Shown piece after piece: positions 42,523 through 51,606 of a DNA stretch of 64,000 nucleotides. The notes under the pieces are model-generated. The model ran no database searches, was not told where the DNA came from, and saw only the letters and a program-made list of their open reading frames with translations. Position 1 is the first letter of the stretch; each line of letters starts with the position of its first letter. The position numbers were made by a program, and so were the translations under genes. The stretch lies in NCBI RefSeq assembly GCF_018070025.1, contig NZ_JAGPYQ010000001.1:7502001-7566000 (forward strand). Reading direction: 5' to 3'. The stretch is from Streptomyces liliiviolaceus (GTDB taxonomy: Bacteria > Actinomycetota > Actinomycetes > Streptomycetales > Streptomycetaceae).

Positions 42523-43530
42523 TCAGGACAGCGTCGCCACCAGGACCGCCTTGATCGTGTGCAGCCGGTTCTCCGCCTCGTCGAAGACGACCGAATGGGC
42601 CGACTCGAAGACCTCGTCGGTGACCTCCAGGCAGTCGAGTCCGTGCCGCTCGTGGATCTCCCGGCCGACCTTGGTGCCCAGGTCGTGGAAGGCGGGCAGG
42701 CAGTGCAGGAACTTGACGTCCGCGTTGCCGGTGGCCCGCAGGACGTCCATCGTCACGGCGTACGGGCCGAGGTCGGCGATGCGCTCGTCCCAGACCTCCT
42801 TGGGCTCCCCCATCGACACCCACACGTCCGTGGCGACGAAGTCGGCGCCCAGGACCCCCTCGCCGACCTCCTCGGTGAGCGTGATCCGGGCCCCGCTGGC
42901 CACGGCCAGCTCGCGCGCCTGCGCCACGACCTCCTCTGCGGGCCAGTAGGACTTCGGCGCGACGATCCGTACGTCCATGCCGAGCAGCGCGCCGGTTACC
43001 AGGTAGGAGTTGCCCATGTTCATACGGGCGTCGCCGAGGTAGGCGAAGGCGATCTCGTTCAGCGGCCGGTCGCAGTGCTCGACCATCGTGAGCACGTCGG
43101 CGAGCATCTGCGTCGGGTGCCAGGCGTCGGTCAGTCCGTTGTAGACGGGCACCCCGGCATGGGCCGCCAGTTCCTCGACGCCCTCCTGGCTGTCGCCCCG
43201 GTACTCGATCGCGTGGAACATCCGGCCGAGCACCCGCGCGGTGTCCTTCACGGACTCCTTGTGCCCTATCTGCGAACCGGACGGGTCGAGGTACGTGGTC
43301 GACGCGCCCTGGTCCGCGGCGGCGACCTCGAAGGCGCAGCGCGTGCGCGTCGACGTCTTCTCGAAGATCAGCGCGATGTTCCGGCCCCGAAGCCGCTGGG
43401 TCTCCGTCCCCGCCTTCTTCGCCGCCTTCAGCTCGGCGGCGAGCTCGATCAGGCCGCGGAACTCGTCCTGCGTGAAGTCCAGCTCCTTCAGGAAGTGGCG
43501 GCCGGCGAGGGCGTACGGGACTGTCGCCAT
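42523..43530 (-). CDS. arcB: Ornithine carbamoyltransferase (probably catabolic)
   Basis: A 335-residue OTCase with carbamoyl-phosphate motif [19 protein letters not shown], and ornithine motif HCLPAFHD. It interconverts ornithine plus carbamoyl phosphate with citrulline. It follows arginine deiminase on the same strand, so a role in arginine breakdown is likely; an anabolic ArgF role cannot be excluded by sequence. The start ATG has GGAGCG upstream. The 103-nt gap before it carries two repeats (separate entry). No carbamate kinase gene is adjacent. Confidence 0.93.
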   Translation of the reverse strand: MATVPYALAGRHFLKELDFTQDEFRGLIELAAELKAAKKAGTETQRLRGRNIALIFEKTSTRTRCAFEVAAADQGASTTYLDPSGSQIGHKESVKDTARVLGRMFHAIEYRGDSQEGVEELAAHAGVPVYNGLTDAWHPTQMLADVLTMVEHCDRPLNEIAFAYLGDARMNMGNSYLVTGALLGMDVRIVAPKSYWPAEEVVAQARELAVASGARITLTEEVGEGVLGADFVATDVWVSMGEPKEVWDERIADLGPYAVTMDVLRATGNADVKFLHCLPAFHDLGTKVGREIHERHGLDCLEVTDEVFESAHSVVFDEAENRLHTIKAVLVATLS

Positions 43531-43568
43531 GGGGGCGCTCCAGGGTTACGTAAACAGGGACTCTTGGA

Positions 43569-43599
43569 ATTCTATACGATGCTCCACATTTCTATACGG
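43569..43599 (-). promoter_or_regulatory. Direct repeats upstream of arcB, possible ArgR boxes
   Basis: TTCTATACG occurs twice (43570-43578 and 43590-43598), spaced 20 bp, about two helical turns, in an AT-rich island 40-70 nt upstream of arcB. Paired ARG boxes have a similar spacing and are AT-rich, but the match to a published Streptomyces consensus is not certain. Confidence 0.4.
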
Positions 43600-43633
43600 A
43601 CCCCTGCTCCTGCCCGGTTCCCGTCCGGGCCGC

Positions 43634-44860
43634 TCAGCCCACGCCGTCCCGCTGCACCGGGCAGCTCATACAGCGCGGGCCGCCCCGCCCCCGCCCCAGT
43701 TCACTGCCGGGGATCTCGATCACCTCGATGCCCTGTTTGCGCAGATGGGTGTTGGTGGTCTGGTTGCGCTCGTACGCGACGACGACGCCCGGTTCGACCG
43801 CGAGGACGTTGCAGCCGTCGTCCCACTGCTCGCGTTCGGCGGCGTGGACGTCCTGGGTGGCGGTCAGGACGCGGATCCGGCTCAGTCCGAGCGCGGCGGC
43901 GATCGCGCGGTGCATGTGCTCCGGCGGATGGTCGGTGACCTTGAGTTCCTTGTCGCCGACGCCCGGCTCGATGGTGTACGAGCGGAGCATGCCGAGCCCG
44001 GCGTACTGGGTGAAGGTGTCGCCGTCGACCATCGTCATGACCGTGTCGAGGTGCATGAGGGCCCGCTTCTTGGGCATGTCGAGCGCCACGATGGACTGCG
44101 CCGAACCGGTGGCGAAGAGCTTGTGGGCGAGCATCTCCACGGCCTGGGGTGTCGTCCGCTCGCTCATGCCGATGAGCACGGCGCCGTTGCCGATGACGAG
44201 GACGTCGCCGCCCTCGATGGTGGACGGATAGTCGGCCTGCCCCTCGGACCACACGTGGAAGGGCTCCGCGCGGAACAGCGGATGGTGCCGGTAGATCGCC
44301 TCGAAGTGCACGGTCTCGCGTCTGCGGGCGGGCCAGCGCATGGCGTTGATGGAGACGCCGTCGTAGATCCAGGCGGAGGTGTCGCGGGTGAAGAGGTGGT
44401 TGGGCAGCGGTCCGAGGAGGAAGTCGTCGAGGTCCATGACGTGGAAGCGCACGGAGGTCGGTTCGGGGTGCGCGTCGAGGAACTCCCGCTTGGTCATACC
44501 GCCGACGAGCGCCTCGGCCAGCTCGCCCGCCGGCAGCCCCTCGAAGGCGGCCCGCAGATGGTCGGTGGCGAGCGGCCCGTACTCCTTCTCGTCGAAGACC
44601 CTGTCCAGGACGAGCGACCGGGCCTCCGGGATGGCCATGGCCTCGGTCAGCAGGTCGCCGAAGAGGTGGACGGTGACGCCGCGGTCGCGCAGGACGTCCG
44701 CGAACCCGTCGTGCTCCGCGCGCGCCCTGCGCACCCACAGCACGTCGTCGAAGAGCAGGGCGTCCTTGTTGCTGGGGGTGAGCCTTTTGAGCTCCAGATC
44801 CGGCCGGTGGAGGATGACGCGGCGCAGCCGCCCGGCTTCGGAGTCGACATGGAATCCCAT
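43634..44860 (-). CDS. arcA: Arginine deiminase
   Basis: A 408-residue ADI starting [20 protein letters not shown]. Substrate and catalytic segments are [25 protein letters not shown], and the catalytic-cysteine region GGPRCMSCP near the C-terminus. It hydrolyses arginine to citrulline and ammonia, first step of the ADI pathway, upstream of arcB. I rejected a longer start at 44944 because the conserved family start is this Met. It diverges from the SPFH gene across a 187-nt promoter region. Confidence 0.95.
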   Translation of the reverse strand: MGFHVDSEAGRLRRVILHRPDLELKRLTPSNKDALLFDDVLWVRRARAEHDGFADVLRDRGVTVHLFGDLLTEAMAIPEARSLVLDRVFDEKEYGPLATDHLRAAFEGLPAGELAEALVGGMTKREFLDAHPEPTSVRFHVMDLDDFLLGPLPNHLFTRDTSAWIYDGVSINAMRWPARRRETVHFEAIYRHHPLFRAEPFHVWSEGQADYPSTIEGGDVLVIGNGAVLIGMSERTTPQAVEMLAHKLFATGSAQSIVALDMPKKRALMHLDTVMTMVDGDTFTQYAGLGMLRSYTIEPGVGDKELKVTDHPPEHMHRAIAAALGLSRIRVLTATQDVHAAEREQWDDGCNVLAVEPGVVVAYERNQTTNTHLRKQGIEVIEIPGSELGRGRGGPRCMSCPVQRDGVG

Positions 44861-44969
44861 GACTCCATCCTGACCACCGCGGGGCCGCTTGACCCACCGG
44901 TCGGCACTTTCTTCGCCCAAGCGTTCCCCCGGACACCCCCGCACCCCTCCCCCCTCCCCCCGTCACCTT

Positions 44970-44990
44970 TAATAGTCCTCTTGACTATTA
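44970..44990 (+). promoter_or_regulatory. Perfect palindrome upstream of the SPFH gene
   Basis: Arms TAATAGTC and GACTATTA, perfect over 8 bp with a 5-nt centre, in an unusually AT-rich patch between divergent arcA and the SPFH gene. It has the size and symmetry of a dimeric winged-helix repressor site. It lies 57 nt before the SPFH start. The regulator is unknown and not in this neighbourhood. Confidence 0.6.
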
Positions 44991-45047
44991 ATAGAGGAAC
45001 TGGTTATCGTCGGCCGGACGACAAACGAGGGGGAACGAGGGAATCCG

Positions 45048-46184
45048 ATGGCCGACATCACCAGGCGCCTGGGCTGGCGCCACCTGCGCGGCGCTCCGAC
45101 CGCGCACATCCGGCACCACCGCGGCGCGGAACTGCTGCACGACGGCCCCGGACTCAGCTTCTGGTACCGCGCGCTGAGCGCCGCGCTGTCCGAGGTGCCG
45201 GTGGACGACCGCGAGCTGGCGATGACCTTCCACGCCCGTACGTCCGACTTCCAGGACATCGCGGTGCAGGCGACCGTCACCTACCGGGTCAGCGACCCGG
45301 CGCTCGCCGCCGCCCGCCTGGACTTCTCCATCGACCCCGACACCGGGGTGTGGCGAGGCGCGCCGCTGGAGCAGCTGGGCACCCTGCTGACCGAGTCGGC
45401 CCAGCAGCACGCCCTGGACGTACTGGCCCGTACGACCCTGGCGTCGGCGCTGGTCGACGGCGTGGCGTCGGTACGGGAACGGGTCGCGGCCGGGCTGGGG
45501 GCGGAGCCGCGGCTGCCCGCGACCGGCATCGAGGTGGTCGCCGTGCGCGTGGTGGCGCTTCGCCCGGAGCCGGAGGTGGAGCGGGCCCTGCGCACCCCGG
45601 CCCGCGAACAGATCCAGCAGGAGGCGGACCGCGCCACCTACGAGCGGCGGGCCGTGGCCGTCGAGCGGGAGCGGGCGATCGCCGAGAACGAACTGGCCAG
45701 CCAGATCGAACTCGCTCGCCGCGAGGAGCAGTTGGTCGAGCAGCGCGGGACGAACACGCGCCGCGAGGCGGAGGAGCACGCGGCGGCGGACGCGGTACGC
45801 GCCGAGGCCGAGGCGGCCCGGACGGTGAAGCTGGCCGGGGCGGAGGCCGAACGGTCCGTGCAGCTGGCGGACGCCGAGGCCAGGCGGACCGAGCGGCTGG
45901 CCAAGGCGGAGGCCGAGCGGACGGTACGGCTCGCGGACGCCGAGGCGGCCCGTTCCGTGCGGCTCGCGCGGGCGGAGGCGGAGGCGGCGCGCGAGGTCGG
46001 GGAGGCGCGGGCGCAGGCCCAGGCCGCCTGGCTGCGGGTGCACGCGGACGTCGACGTCAGCACGCTGCACGCGCTGACCGGGACGCGGCTCGCGGAGAAC
46101 CTGCCGAACATCGACAGTGTCACCGTCTCGCCGGACGTACTGACCGGCCTGCTGGCCAAACTGGGCGTACGGGACGGCACATGA
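45048..46184 (+). CDS. SPFH/Band 7 domain protein
   Basis: A 378-residue SPFH protein without an obvious N-terminal membrane helix. SPFH core at about 20-190 (VPVDDRELAMTFHARTSDFQDIAVQATVTYRV). A long coiled coil at about 180-330 is made of repeats like AEAERTVRLADAEA and ARRTERLAKAEA. SPFH proteins form large membrane-associated rings. Start ATG follows GAGGGAATCC. It overlaps the NAD-kinase-like gene by 4 nt, so the two are co-translated; this pair recurs in streptomycetes as far as I recall. Role unknown. Confidence 0.85.
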   Translation: MADITRRLGWRHLRGAPTAHIRHHRGAELLHDGPGLSFWYRALSAALSEVPVDDRELAMTFHARTSDFQDIAVQATVTYRVSDPALAAARLDFSIDPDTGVWRGAPLEQLGTLLTESAQQHALDVLARTTLASALVDGVASVRERVAAGLGAEPRLPATGIEVVAVRVVALRPEPEVERALRTPAREQIQQEADRATYERRAVAVERERAIAENELASQIELARREEQLVEQRGTNTRREAEEHAAADAVRAEAEAARTVKLAGAEAERSVQLADAEARRTERLAKAEAERTVRLADAEAARSVRLARAEAEAAREVGEARAQAQAAWLRVHADVDVSTLHALTGTRLAENLPNIDSVTVSPDVLTGLLAKLGVRDGT

Positions 46185-47116
46185 GCCTCGCCCCGCGGAT
46201 CGTCCTGGTCCACCGCACCACGGAGTACGAGGAGTTGGTGGCCCACCACGGCACGCACGGGCAGGCCGCCTTCTTCCTCTCCTCCCGCGGCCGGGACATC
46301 GAGGAGGTCGCGGAACGCCACCGCCGCACGCGGCGCGCGCTGTCCGAGGTGACCGCGGCGATCCCCCTGACCTGGCGTCAGAGCCGGGTCGAACGGGCCG
46401 ACCTGGACCGCTTCCTGTTCGCCCCGGAGGACGTGGTGGTCGTGGTCGGCCAGGACGGCCTGGTGGCGAACGCGGCCAAATACCTCAGCGGGCAGCCGGT
46501 GGTGGGCATCGACGCGGACCCCGGCCGCAACGCGGGCGTCCTGGTGCGCCACAGCCCGGCGGACGCGGCCCGTCTGCTCCCCGCGGCGCTCGCCGCCGGG
46601 ACGGGGAGGGAGGAACTCACCATGGTGGAGGCGGTCGCCGACGACACCCAGCGGCTGCTCGCGCTGAACGAGATCTACCTGGGCGCGGCGGGCCACCAGA
46701 CGGCCCGGTACCGCTTGAGCGTCGAAGGGTCCGTGTCCGCCAGGGCGGGCGAAGGCGCCGCGGAGCCCCGGACCCCCTCCGAGGCGCAGGCCTCCTCCGG
46801 GGTGCTGGTGGGCACGGGTACGGGGGCGACGGGGTGGATCAGATCGGTGTGGCAGGAGAGGGGCAACCCCCTGCCGCTCCCCCGTCCCACGGAGGACCGC
46901 CTGGTGTGGTGCGTCCGCGAGGCCTGGCCGTCCCCGGCGACGGGCACCTCCCAGGTGGCGGGCCAGCTGTCCTCCACGTCCCACCTGACCCTCACGGCCG
47001 AGTCCGAACGGTTGATCGCGTTCGGGGACGGGATGGAGGGGGACGCGTTGGAACTCACGTGGGGGCAGTCGGTGCGGGTGGGGGTCTGCGGGCGCCGGCT
47101 GGGGTTGGTGGGGTGA
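46181..47116 (+). CDS. NAD kinase-like protein
   Basis: A 311-residue protein with the fold pattern of NAD(H) kinase. VVVVVGQDGLVANAAKYL stands where NAD kinases have GGDG, and GVLVGTGTGATGW stands for the GTPTGSTA region. Changes at both motifs (GQDG for GGDG) make catalytic activity uncertain. It is tightly coupled to the SPFH gene. It could be a nucleotide sensor, or a kinase for a different substrate. The C-terminal part has RLIAFGDGMEGDALEL. Confidence 0.75.
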   Translation: MSLAPRIVLVHRTTEYEELVAHHGTHGQAAFFLSSRGRDIEEVAERHRRTRRALSEVTAAIPLTWRQSRVERADLDRFLFAPEDVVVVVGQDGLVANAAKYLSGQPVVGIDADPGRNAGVLVRHSPADAARLLPAALAAGTGREELTMVEAVADDTQRLLALNEIYLGAAGHQTARYRLSVEGSVSARAGEGAAEPRTPSEAQASSGVLVGTGTGATGWIRSVWQERGNPLPLPRPTEDRLVWCVREAWPSPATGTSQVAGQLSSTSHLTLTAESERLIAFGDGMEGDALELTWGQSVRVGVCGRRLGLVG

Positions 47117-47204
47117 GGGCCTTCCTCGCCCCCGCCGCCCCTACCCTTCCCGTCACTGCATGGGGGCTGCGCCCCCTCGCCCCCTGATCGCGCTGCGCGC
47201 TCGT

Positions 47205-47252
47205 CCTCAAACGCCGGACGGGCTGGATTTCCAGCCCCTCCGGCGTTTGAGG
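47205..47252. repeat. Dispersed intergenic hairpin element, type 1 (full copy)
   Basis: Perfect 14-bp arms (CCTCAAACGCCGGA / TCCGGCGTTTGAGG) around an inner GGGCTGG/CCAGCCC stem. It sits between the convergent NAD-kinase-like and pnkp genes and may end transcription from both. Half-site copies occur at 52658-52680 and 58141-58162. Flanks are rich in GGGGGC/GCCCCC. Confidence 0.8.
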
Positions 47253-47324
47253 AGCGGGGGTTCGGGGGCAGCGCCCCCGAGACAGGGACGGGAACGGGTA
47301 GGGGCGGCGGGGGCGAGGAAACCC

Positions 47325-49913
47325 CTACAACCGAGGATCCACCGGCTCCGACTCCAGCGCCAGCACCCCGAACACCGCCTCATGCACCCGCCACAGCGGT
47401 TCACCCCCGGCAAGCCGGTCCAGCGCCTCCAACCCCAGCGCGTACTCCCGCAACGCGAGCGACCGCTTGTGGTCGAGGGAGCGCCCGCGCAGCCGGTCGA
47501 GGTTCTCGGGTCGGGTGTACTCCGGCCCGTAGATGATCCGCAGATACTCCCGCCCCCGGCACTTGATGCCCGGCTGGACCAGCCGCCCCTTGGTCGTGCG
47601 GGCCACCGCCCGGACCGGCTTGACCACCATGCCCTCGCCGCCGCGACCGGTCATCTCCAGCCACCAGTCGATCCCGGCCTGTACCGACGCCGGGTCGTCC
47701 GTGTCGACGAACAGGCGCCGGGTGGTGCTCAGCAGCCCGGACGGGTCGGCGGTCACGAGCCGGTCGATCAGGGCCAGCTGCTCGTCGTGCGGGACGGCGG
47801 CCAGGCTCCGCCCCTGGGCGGCGAGGATCTGGAAGGGGGCGAGCCGCACTCCTTCCAGACCGGACGTGGGCCAGCAGTAGCGCCGGTACGCGTCGGTGAA
47901 GGCAGCCGCGTCGACGGCCCGTTCCCGCTGCTTGGTGAGCAGGTCCCCCACCTCGACGCCCCGTGCCGCCGCCTTCTCCAGCGCGGCCACCGCGCCCGGG
48001 AACACCGCCCCGGCCGCGGCGCCCACGGCGGCGTACTGCGAGCGCAGCAGCCCGGAGGCCTTGAGCGACCAGGGCAGCAGCTCGGCGTCGAGCAGCAGCC
48101 AGTCCGTCTCCAGTTCCTCCCAGAGACCGGCCTCCGTGGCGGCGTCCCGCACCCGGCCGAGGATCTCCTCGGTGAGGGAGGCACCCGCGCCCGGACCACC
48201 GGAACCACCGGTCGGCACCGGGAAGAAGGGGCGGCCCGTACGGGTGTACAGCGCGCCCGTGACCCCGGTCGTCGCCCCGAACCGTGCGCGCGCGGTCTCC
48301 GCGTCACGGCACACCAGCGCCACCGCCCGCGACCCCATGTGCTTCTCCTCGCACACGACCCGCGCGACCCCGTCGGCCCGGTACTGCGCGAAGGCCTCGG
48401 CCGGGTGCTCCAGATAACCGTCCGCACGGGAGGTCGCGGTGGGCGCCATCGTCGGCGGCAGGTACGGCATCAGGCGGGGGTCCACGGCGAAGCGGCTCAT
48501 GACCTCCAGGGCCGCGGCGGCGTTCTCCTCGCGTACGGAGACGCGGCCCGCGTGCCGGGTCTCGACGACGCGGCGGCCGTGCACGTCCGCGAGGTCGAGC
48601 GGCCGTCCCTCGTGGCCGCCCGGCGCCTCGGAGGCCAGCGGCCTGACCGGCTCGTACCAGACCTTCTCGGCCGGTACGTCGACGAGTTCGCGCTCCGGCC
48701 AGCGCAGTGCGGTGAGTTTGCCGCCGAACACGGCTCCGGTGTCCAGGCAGATGGTGTTGTTGAGCCAGGTGGCCTCCGGCACGGGGGTGTGGCCGTAGAC
48801 GACCGCCGCCCGGCCCCGGTAGTCCTCGGCCCACGGATAGCGCACCGGCAGCCCGAACTCGTCGGTCTCGCCGGTGGTCTCGCCGTACAGCGCGTGCGAG
48901 CGCACCCGGCCCGAGGTGCGGCCGTGGTACTTCTCGGGCAGCCCGGCGTGGCAGACGACGAGGCCGCCGCCGTCGAGGACGTAGTGGCTGACCAGCCCGT
49001 CCACGAACTCCCGTACCTGCTGCTTGAATTCGTCGCTCTCGTTCTCCATCTGCGCGATGGTCTCGGCGAGGCCGTGGGTGGGCTGGACCTTGCGGCCCTT
49101 TAGGTGACGGCCGTACTTGTTCTCGTGGTTGCCCGGTACGCACAGGGCGTTGCCGGAGCCGACCATGGACATCACCCGGCGCAGGACGCCCGGGGAGTCG
49201 GGGCCGCGGTCGACGAGGTCGCCGACGAACACGGCCGTACGCCCCTCGGGGTGCACGCCGTCCGCGTAGCCCAACTTCACCAGCAGCGACTCCAGTTCGG
49301 CAGCGCAGCCGTGGATGTCGCCGATGATGTCGAAGGGGCCGGTGAGGTGGGTCAGGTCGTTGTACCGCTTCTCGGTACGGACCTCCGCGGTCCCGACCTC
49401 CTCCACACCCCGCAGGACGTGCACCTTCCTGAAGCCCTCGCGCTCCAACTGCTTGAGCGAGCGCCGCAGTTCGCGGATGTGCCGCTGGACGACGCGGCGC
49501 GGCATCCCGGCGCGGTCGGTGCGCGCGGCGTTGCGCTCGGCGCACACCTCCTCGGGCACGTCCAGCACGATGGCGATGGGCAGCACGTCGTACTTCCTGG
49601 CCAGCTCGATCAGCTGTCTGCGGCTGTCCGGCTGCACGCTGGTCGCGTCCACGACGGTGCGCCGGCCCGCCGCGAGGCGCTTGCCCGCGATGTAGTTGAG
49701 GACGTCGAAGGCGTCCTTGCTGGCGCTCTGGTCGTTCTCGTCGTCGGCGACGAGGCCCCGGCAGAAGTCCGACGAGATCACCTCGGTCGGCTTGAAGTGC
49801 CGCCGGGCGAAGGTGGACTTGCCGGAGCCGGACGCGCCGATCAGCACGACGAGGGAGAGGTCGGTGACGGGCAGCGTACGCACCCTGGTCTCGTTGGTCT
49901 CGTTGTCACTCAT
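47325..49913 (-). CDS. pnkp: Bacterial polynucleotide kinase-phosphatase-ligase (Pnkp)
   Basis: An 862-residue RNA repair enzyme. Kinase domain with P-loop GASGSGKST (26-34). Metallophosphoesterase domain at about 185-480 with GDIHGC, GDLVDRGPDS, GNHENKYGR and GHTPVP. C-terminal adenylyltransferase/ligase domain with EEKHMGSR (Lys about 524), GEGMVVKP and KCRGREYLRIIYGPEY. It phosphorylates 5' ends, removes 2',3'-cyclic phosphates and adenylates itself for sealing. I chose the ATG at 49913, which overlaps hen1 by 4 nt; a longer frame upstream is a shadow across hen1. It works with Hen1 to mend broken tRNA. Confidence 0.95.
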   Translation of the reverse strand: MSDNETNETRVRTLPVTDLSLVVLIGASGSGKSTFARRHFKPTEVISSDFCRGLVADDENDQSASKDAFDVLNYIAGKRLAAGRRTVVDATSVQPDSRRQLIELARKYDVLPIAIVLDVPEEVCAERNAARTDRAGMPRRVVQRHIRELRRSLKQLEREGFRKVHVLRGVEEVGTAEVRTEKRYNDLTHLTGPFDIIGDIHGCAAELESLLVKLGYADGVHPEGRTAVFVGDLVDRGPDSPGVLRRVMSMVGSGNALCVPGNHENKYGRHLKGRKVQPTHGLAETIAQMENESDEFKQQVREFVDGLVSHYVLDGGGLVVCHAGLPEKYHGRTSGRVRSHALYGETTGETDEFGLPVRYPWAEDYRGRAAVVYGHTPVPEATWLNNTICLDTGAVFGGKLTALRWPERELVDVPAEKVWYEPVRPLASEAPGGHEGRPLDLADVHGRRVVETRHAGRVSVREENAAAALEVMSRFAVDPRLMPYLPPTMAPTATSRADGYLEHPAEAFAQYRADGVARVVCEEKHMGSRAVALVCRDAETARARFGATTGVTGALYTRTGRPFFPVPTGGSGGPGAGASLTEEILGRVRDAATEAGLWEELETDWLLLDAELLPWSLKASGLLRSQYAAVGAAAGAVFPGAVAALEKAAARGVEVGDLLTKQRERAVDAAAFTDAYRRYCWPTSGLEGVRLAPFQILAAQGRSLAAVPHDEQLALIDRLVTADPSGLLSTTRRLFVDTDDPASVQAGIDWWLEMTGRGGEGMVVKPVRAVARTTKGRLVQPGIKCRGREYLRIIYGPEYTRPENLDRLRGRSLDHKRSLALREYALGLEALDRLAGGEPLWRVHEAVFGVLALESEPVDPRL

Positions 49914-51424
49914 GCGGCCTTCTCCTCCTTCGTGTTCTGTGCGCGCAGTGCGAAGACCGCCATCTGGGTCGGCGGGCCCACCTCGGGGTCGTCGGGGCCG
50001 ACGGGTACGAACTCCACCCCGTAACCGTGCCGTTCGGCCACCTCGCCCGCCCACGTCCTGAACTCGGCGCGCGTCCACTCGAAGCGGTGGTCGCCGTGCC
50101 GGACGTGGCCGGCCGGGAGGGTGTCCCAGCGGACGTTGTACTCGACGTTCGGTGTCGTCACGATCACCGTCCTGGGGCGCGCGGAGCCGAACACCGCGTA
50201 CTCCAGGGCGGGCAGCCGCGGCAGGTCGAGGTGTTCGACGACCTCGCTGAGCACCGCCGCGTCGTACCCCTTGAGCCGCTTGTCGGTGTAGGCGAGCGAG
50301 CCCTGGACGAGCGTGACGCGGTCGGACTGCCGCTCCCCCATCCGGTCCAGGCCGAGCCGCCGGGCGGCGACGGTGAGCGCCCGCATCGACACGTCGACCC
50401 CGACGATCTCGGTGTACCGCGTGTCCTTGAGCAGCTCCTGCACCAACTGGCCCTGTCCGCAGCCGAGATCGAGCACCCGGGCGGCACCGGTCGCCCGCAG
50501 CGCGGCGACGATCGCCTCCCGCCGCCGGACGGCCAGCGGTACGGGCGCCTCCTCGGTGCCCGCCCCGATGACCGCCACGGTGCCGGGCTCGGCGCCCGGC
50601 TCGGTGTCCGCCCGCTCGTCGACGGCGTTGTCGATCTCCTCGACCGCGCTGTCGTCCGTCTCGGCGAGCCGTACGAGTTCCAGCCGCTCCATGGCCTGCC
50701 GGGTGAGCGTCGAACGGCGCGCCAGATAGCGGCTGGTGATCAGCTCCTGCTCCGGGTGGCCCGACAGCCAGCCCTCCCCGGCCCGCAGCAGCTTGTCCAC
50801 CTCGTCGGAGGAGACCCAGTAGTGCTTGGCGTCGTCGAGCACCGGCAGCAGGACGTACAGGTGCCGCAACGCGTCGGAGAGCCGCTGCTCCCCTTCGAGT
50901 ACGAGGCTGACGTACCGCGAGTCGCCCCACTCGGGGAACTCCGTGTCCAGCGCCACCGGTTCCGCGCTCACCGCCCACCCGAGCGGCTCGAACAGCGCGC
51001 GTACGAGAGCGGCGCCGCCGCCGGCCGGCAGTGCGGGCACCTCGATGCGCAGGGGCAGCGGGCGCGCGGGCAGCTCCGGCCGCGCCCGGCAGGCGCCCTT
51101 CATCGCACTGGAGAACACACTGCTCAGCGCCACGGCGAGGAGTGAGGAAGCGGCGTACGGGCGGTCGTTGACGTACTGCGCGAGAGCCGCGTCCGGTGCT
51201 CCGCCACGGCCCTTGCCCCGGCCGCGGCGGACCAGAGCCACCGCGTCCAGTTCCAGGAGCAGCGCCGCCGTGCAGCGCTCCGCGCTCGCCTCGGGGTAGA
51301 AGACGTGGGCCTTGCCGTAGGAGGTGGAGAACGCCTGCGCGTTGTCAGGATGCTTGTGCAGGAGATGGCCGAGGTCGGTCGCGGGGCGCTCCGGGGCGCC
51401 GGTGGTACTGATCGCAAGGAACAC
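49910..51424 (-). CDS. hen1: Hen1 RNA 3'-terminal 2'-O-methyltransferase
   Basis: A 504-residue Hen1. The N-terminal half (FLAISTTGAPERPATDLGHLLHKHP split over residues 2-26) is the bacterial domain needed to activate Pnkp ligase. The C-terminal methyltransferase has VLDLGCGQGQLV (SAM) and the metal-binding region SEVVEHLDLPR with HGDHRFEWTR. It methylates the 2'-OH at the break so repaired RNA resists the same cut. GTG start at 51424 matches the usual family start. It is upstream of and coupled to pnkp. 182 nt before it contain only its promoter region. Confidence 0.95.
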   Translation of the reverse strand: MFLAISTTGAPERPATDLGHLLHKHPDNAQAFSTSYGKAHVFYPEASAERCTAALLLELDAVALVRRGRGKGRGGAPDAALAQYVNDRPYAASSLLAVALSSVFSSAMKGACRARPELPARPLPLRIEVPALPAGGGAALVRALFEPLGWAVSAEPVALDTEFPEWGDSRYVSLVLEGEQRLSDALRHLYVLLPVLDDAKHYWVSSDEVDKLLRAGEGWLSGHPEQELITSRYLARRSTLTRQAMERLELVRLAETDDSAVEEIDNAVDERADTEPGAEPGTVAVIGAGTEEAPVPLAVRRREAIVAALRATGAARVLDLGCGQGQLVQELLKDTRYTEIVGVDVSMRALTVAARRLGLDRMGERQSDRVTLVQGSLAYTDKRLKGYDAAVLSEVVEHLDLPRLPALEYAVFGSARPRTVIVTTPNVEYNVRWDTLPAGHVRHGDHRFEWTRAEFRTWAGEVAERHGYGVEFVPVGPDDPEVGPPTQMAVFALRAQNTKEEKAA

Positions 51425-51606
51425 TGATCTGCCTCGAAACATCATCTGAACTGCGGAAACCTGCCGTTTCCGCACGCCCGCCCAACGTACAGCGAACACT
51501 TCCGACGCACGCAGGCATTTTCGAGGGCGCGAGGCCGTCGGCACGGCCCCGCGCCCCTGCGGGGCACCCGTCGCTCAGACGTTCAGAAGCTCGGACGCTC
51601 AGAGAC

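Noticed and set aside
45830..46010. Repetitive Glu/Ala/Arg codons in the SPFH gene as a DNA repeat
   Set aside because: They are coiled-coil heptads in the protein, not an independent DNA repeat.
49914..50978. A longer Pnkp start extending through hen1
   Set aside because: The extension lies in the wrong frame over a clearly coding hen1 and lacks Pnkp features; the ATG at 49913 fits the family start.
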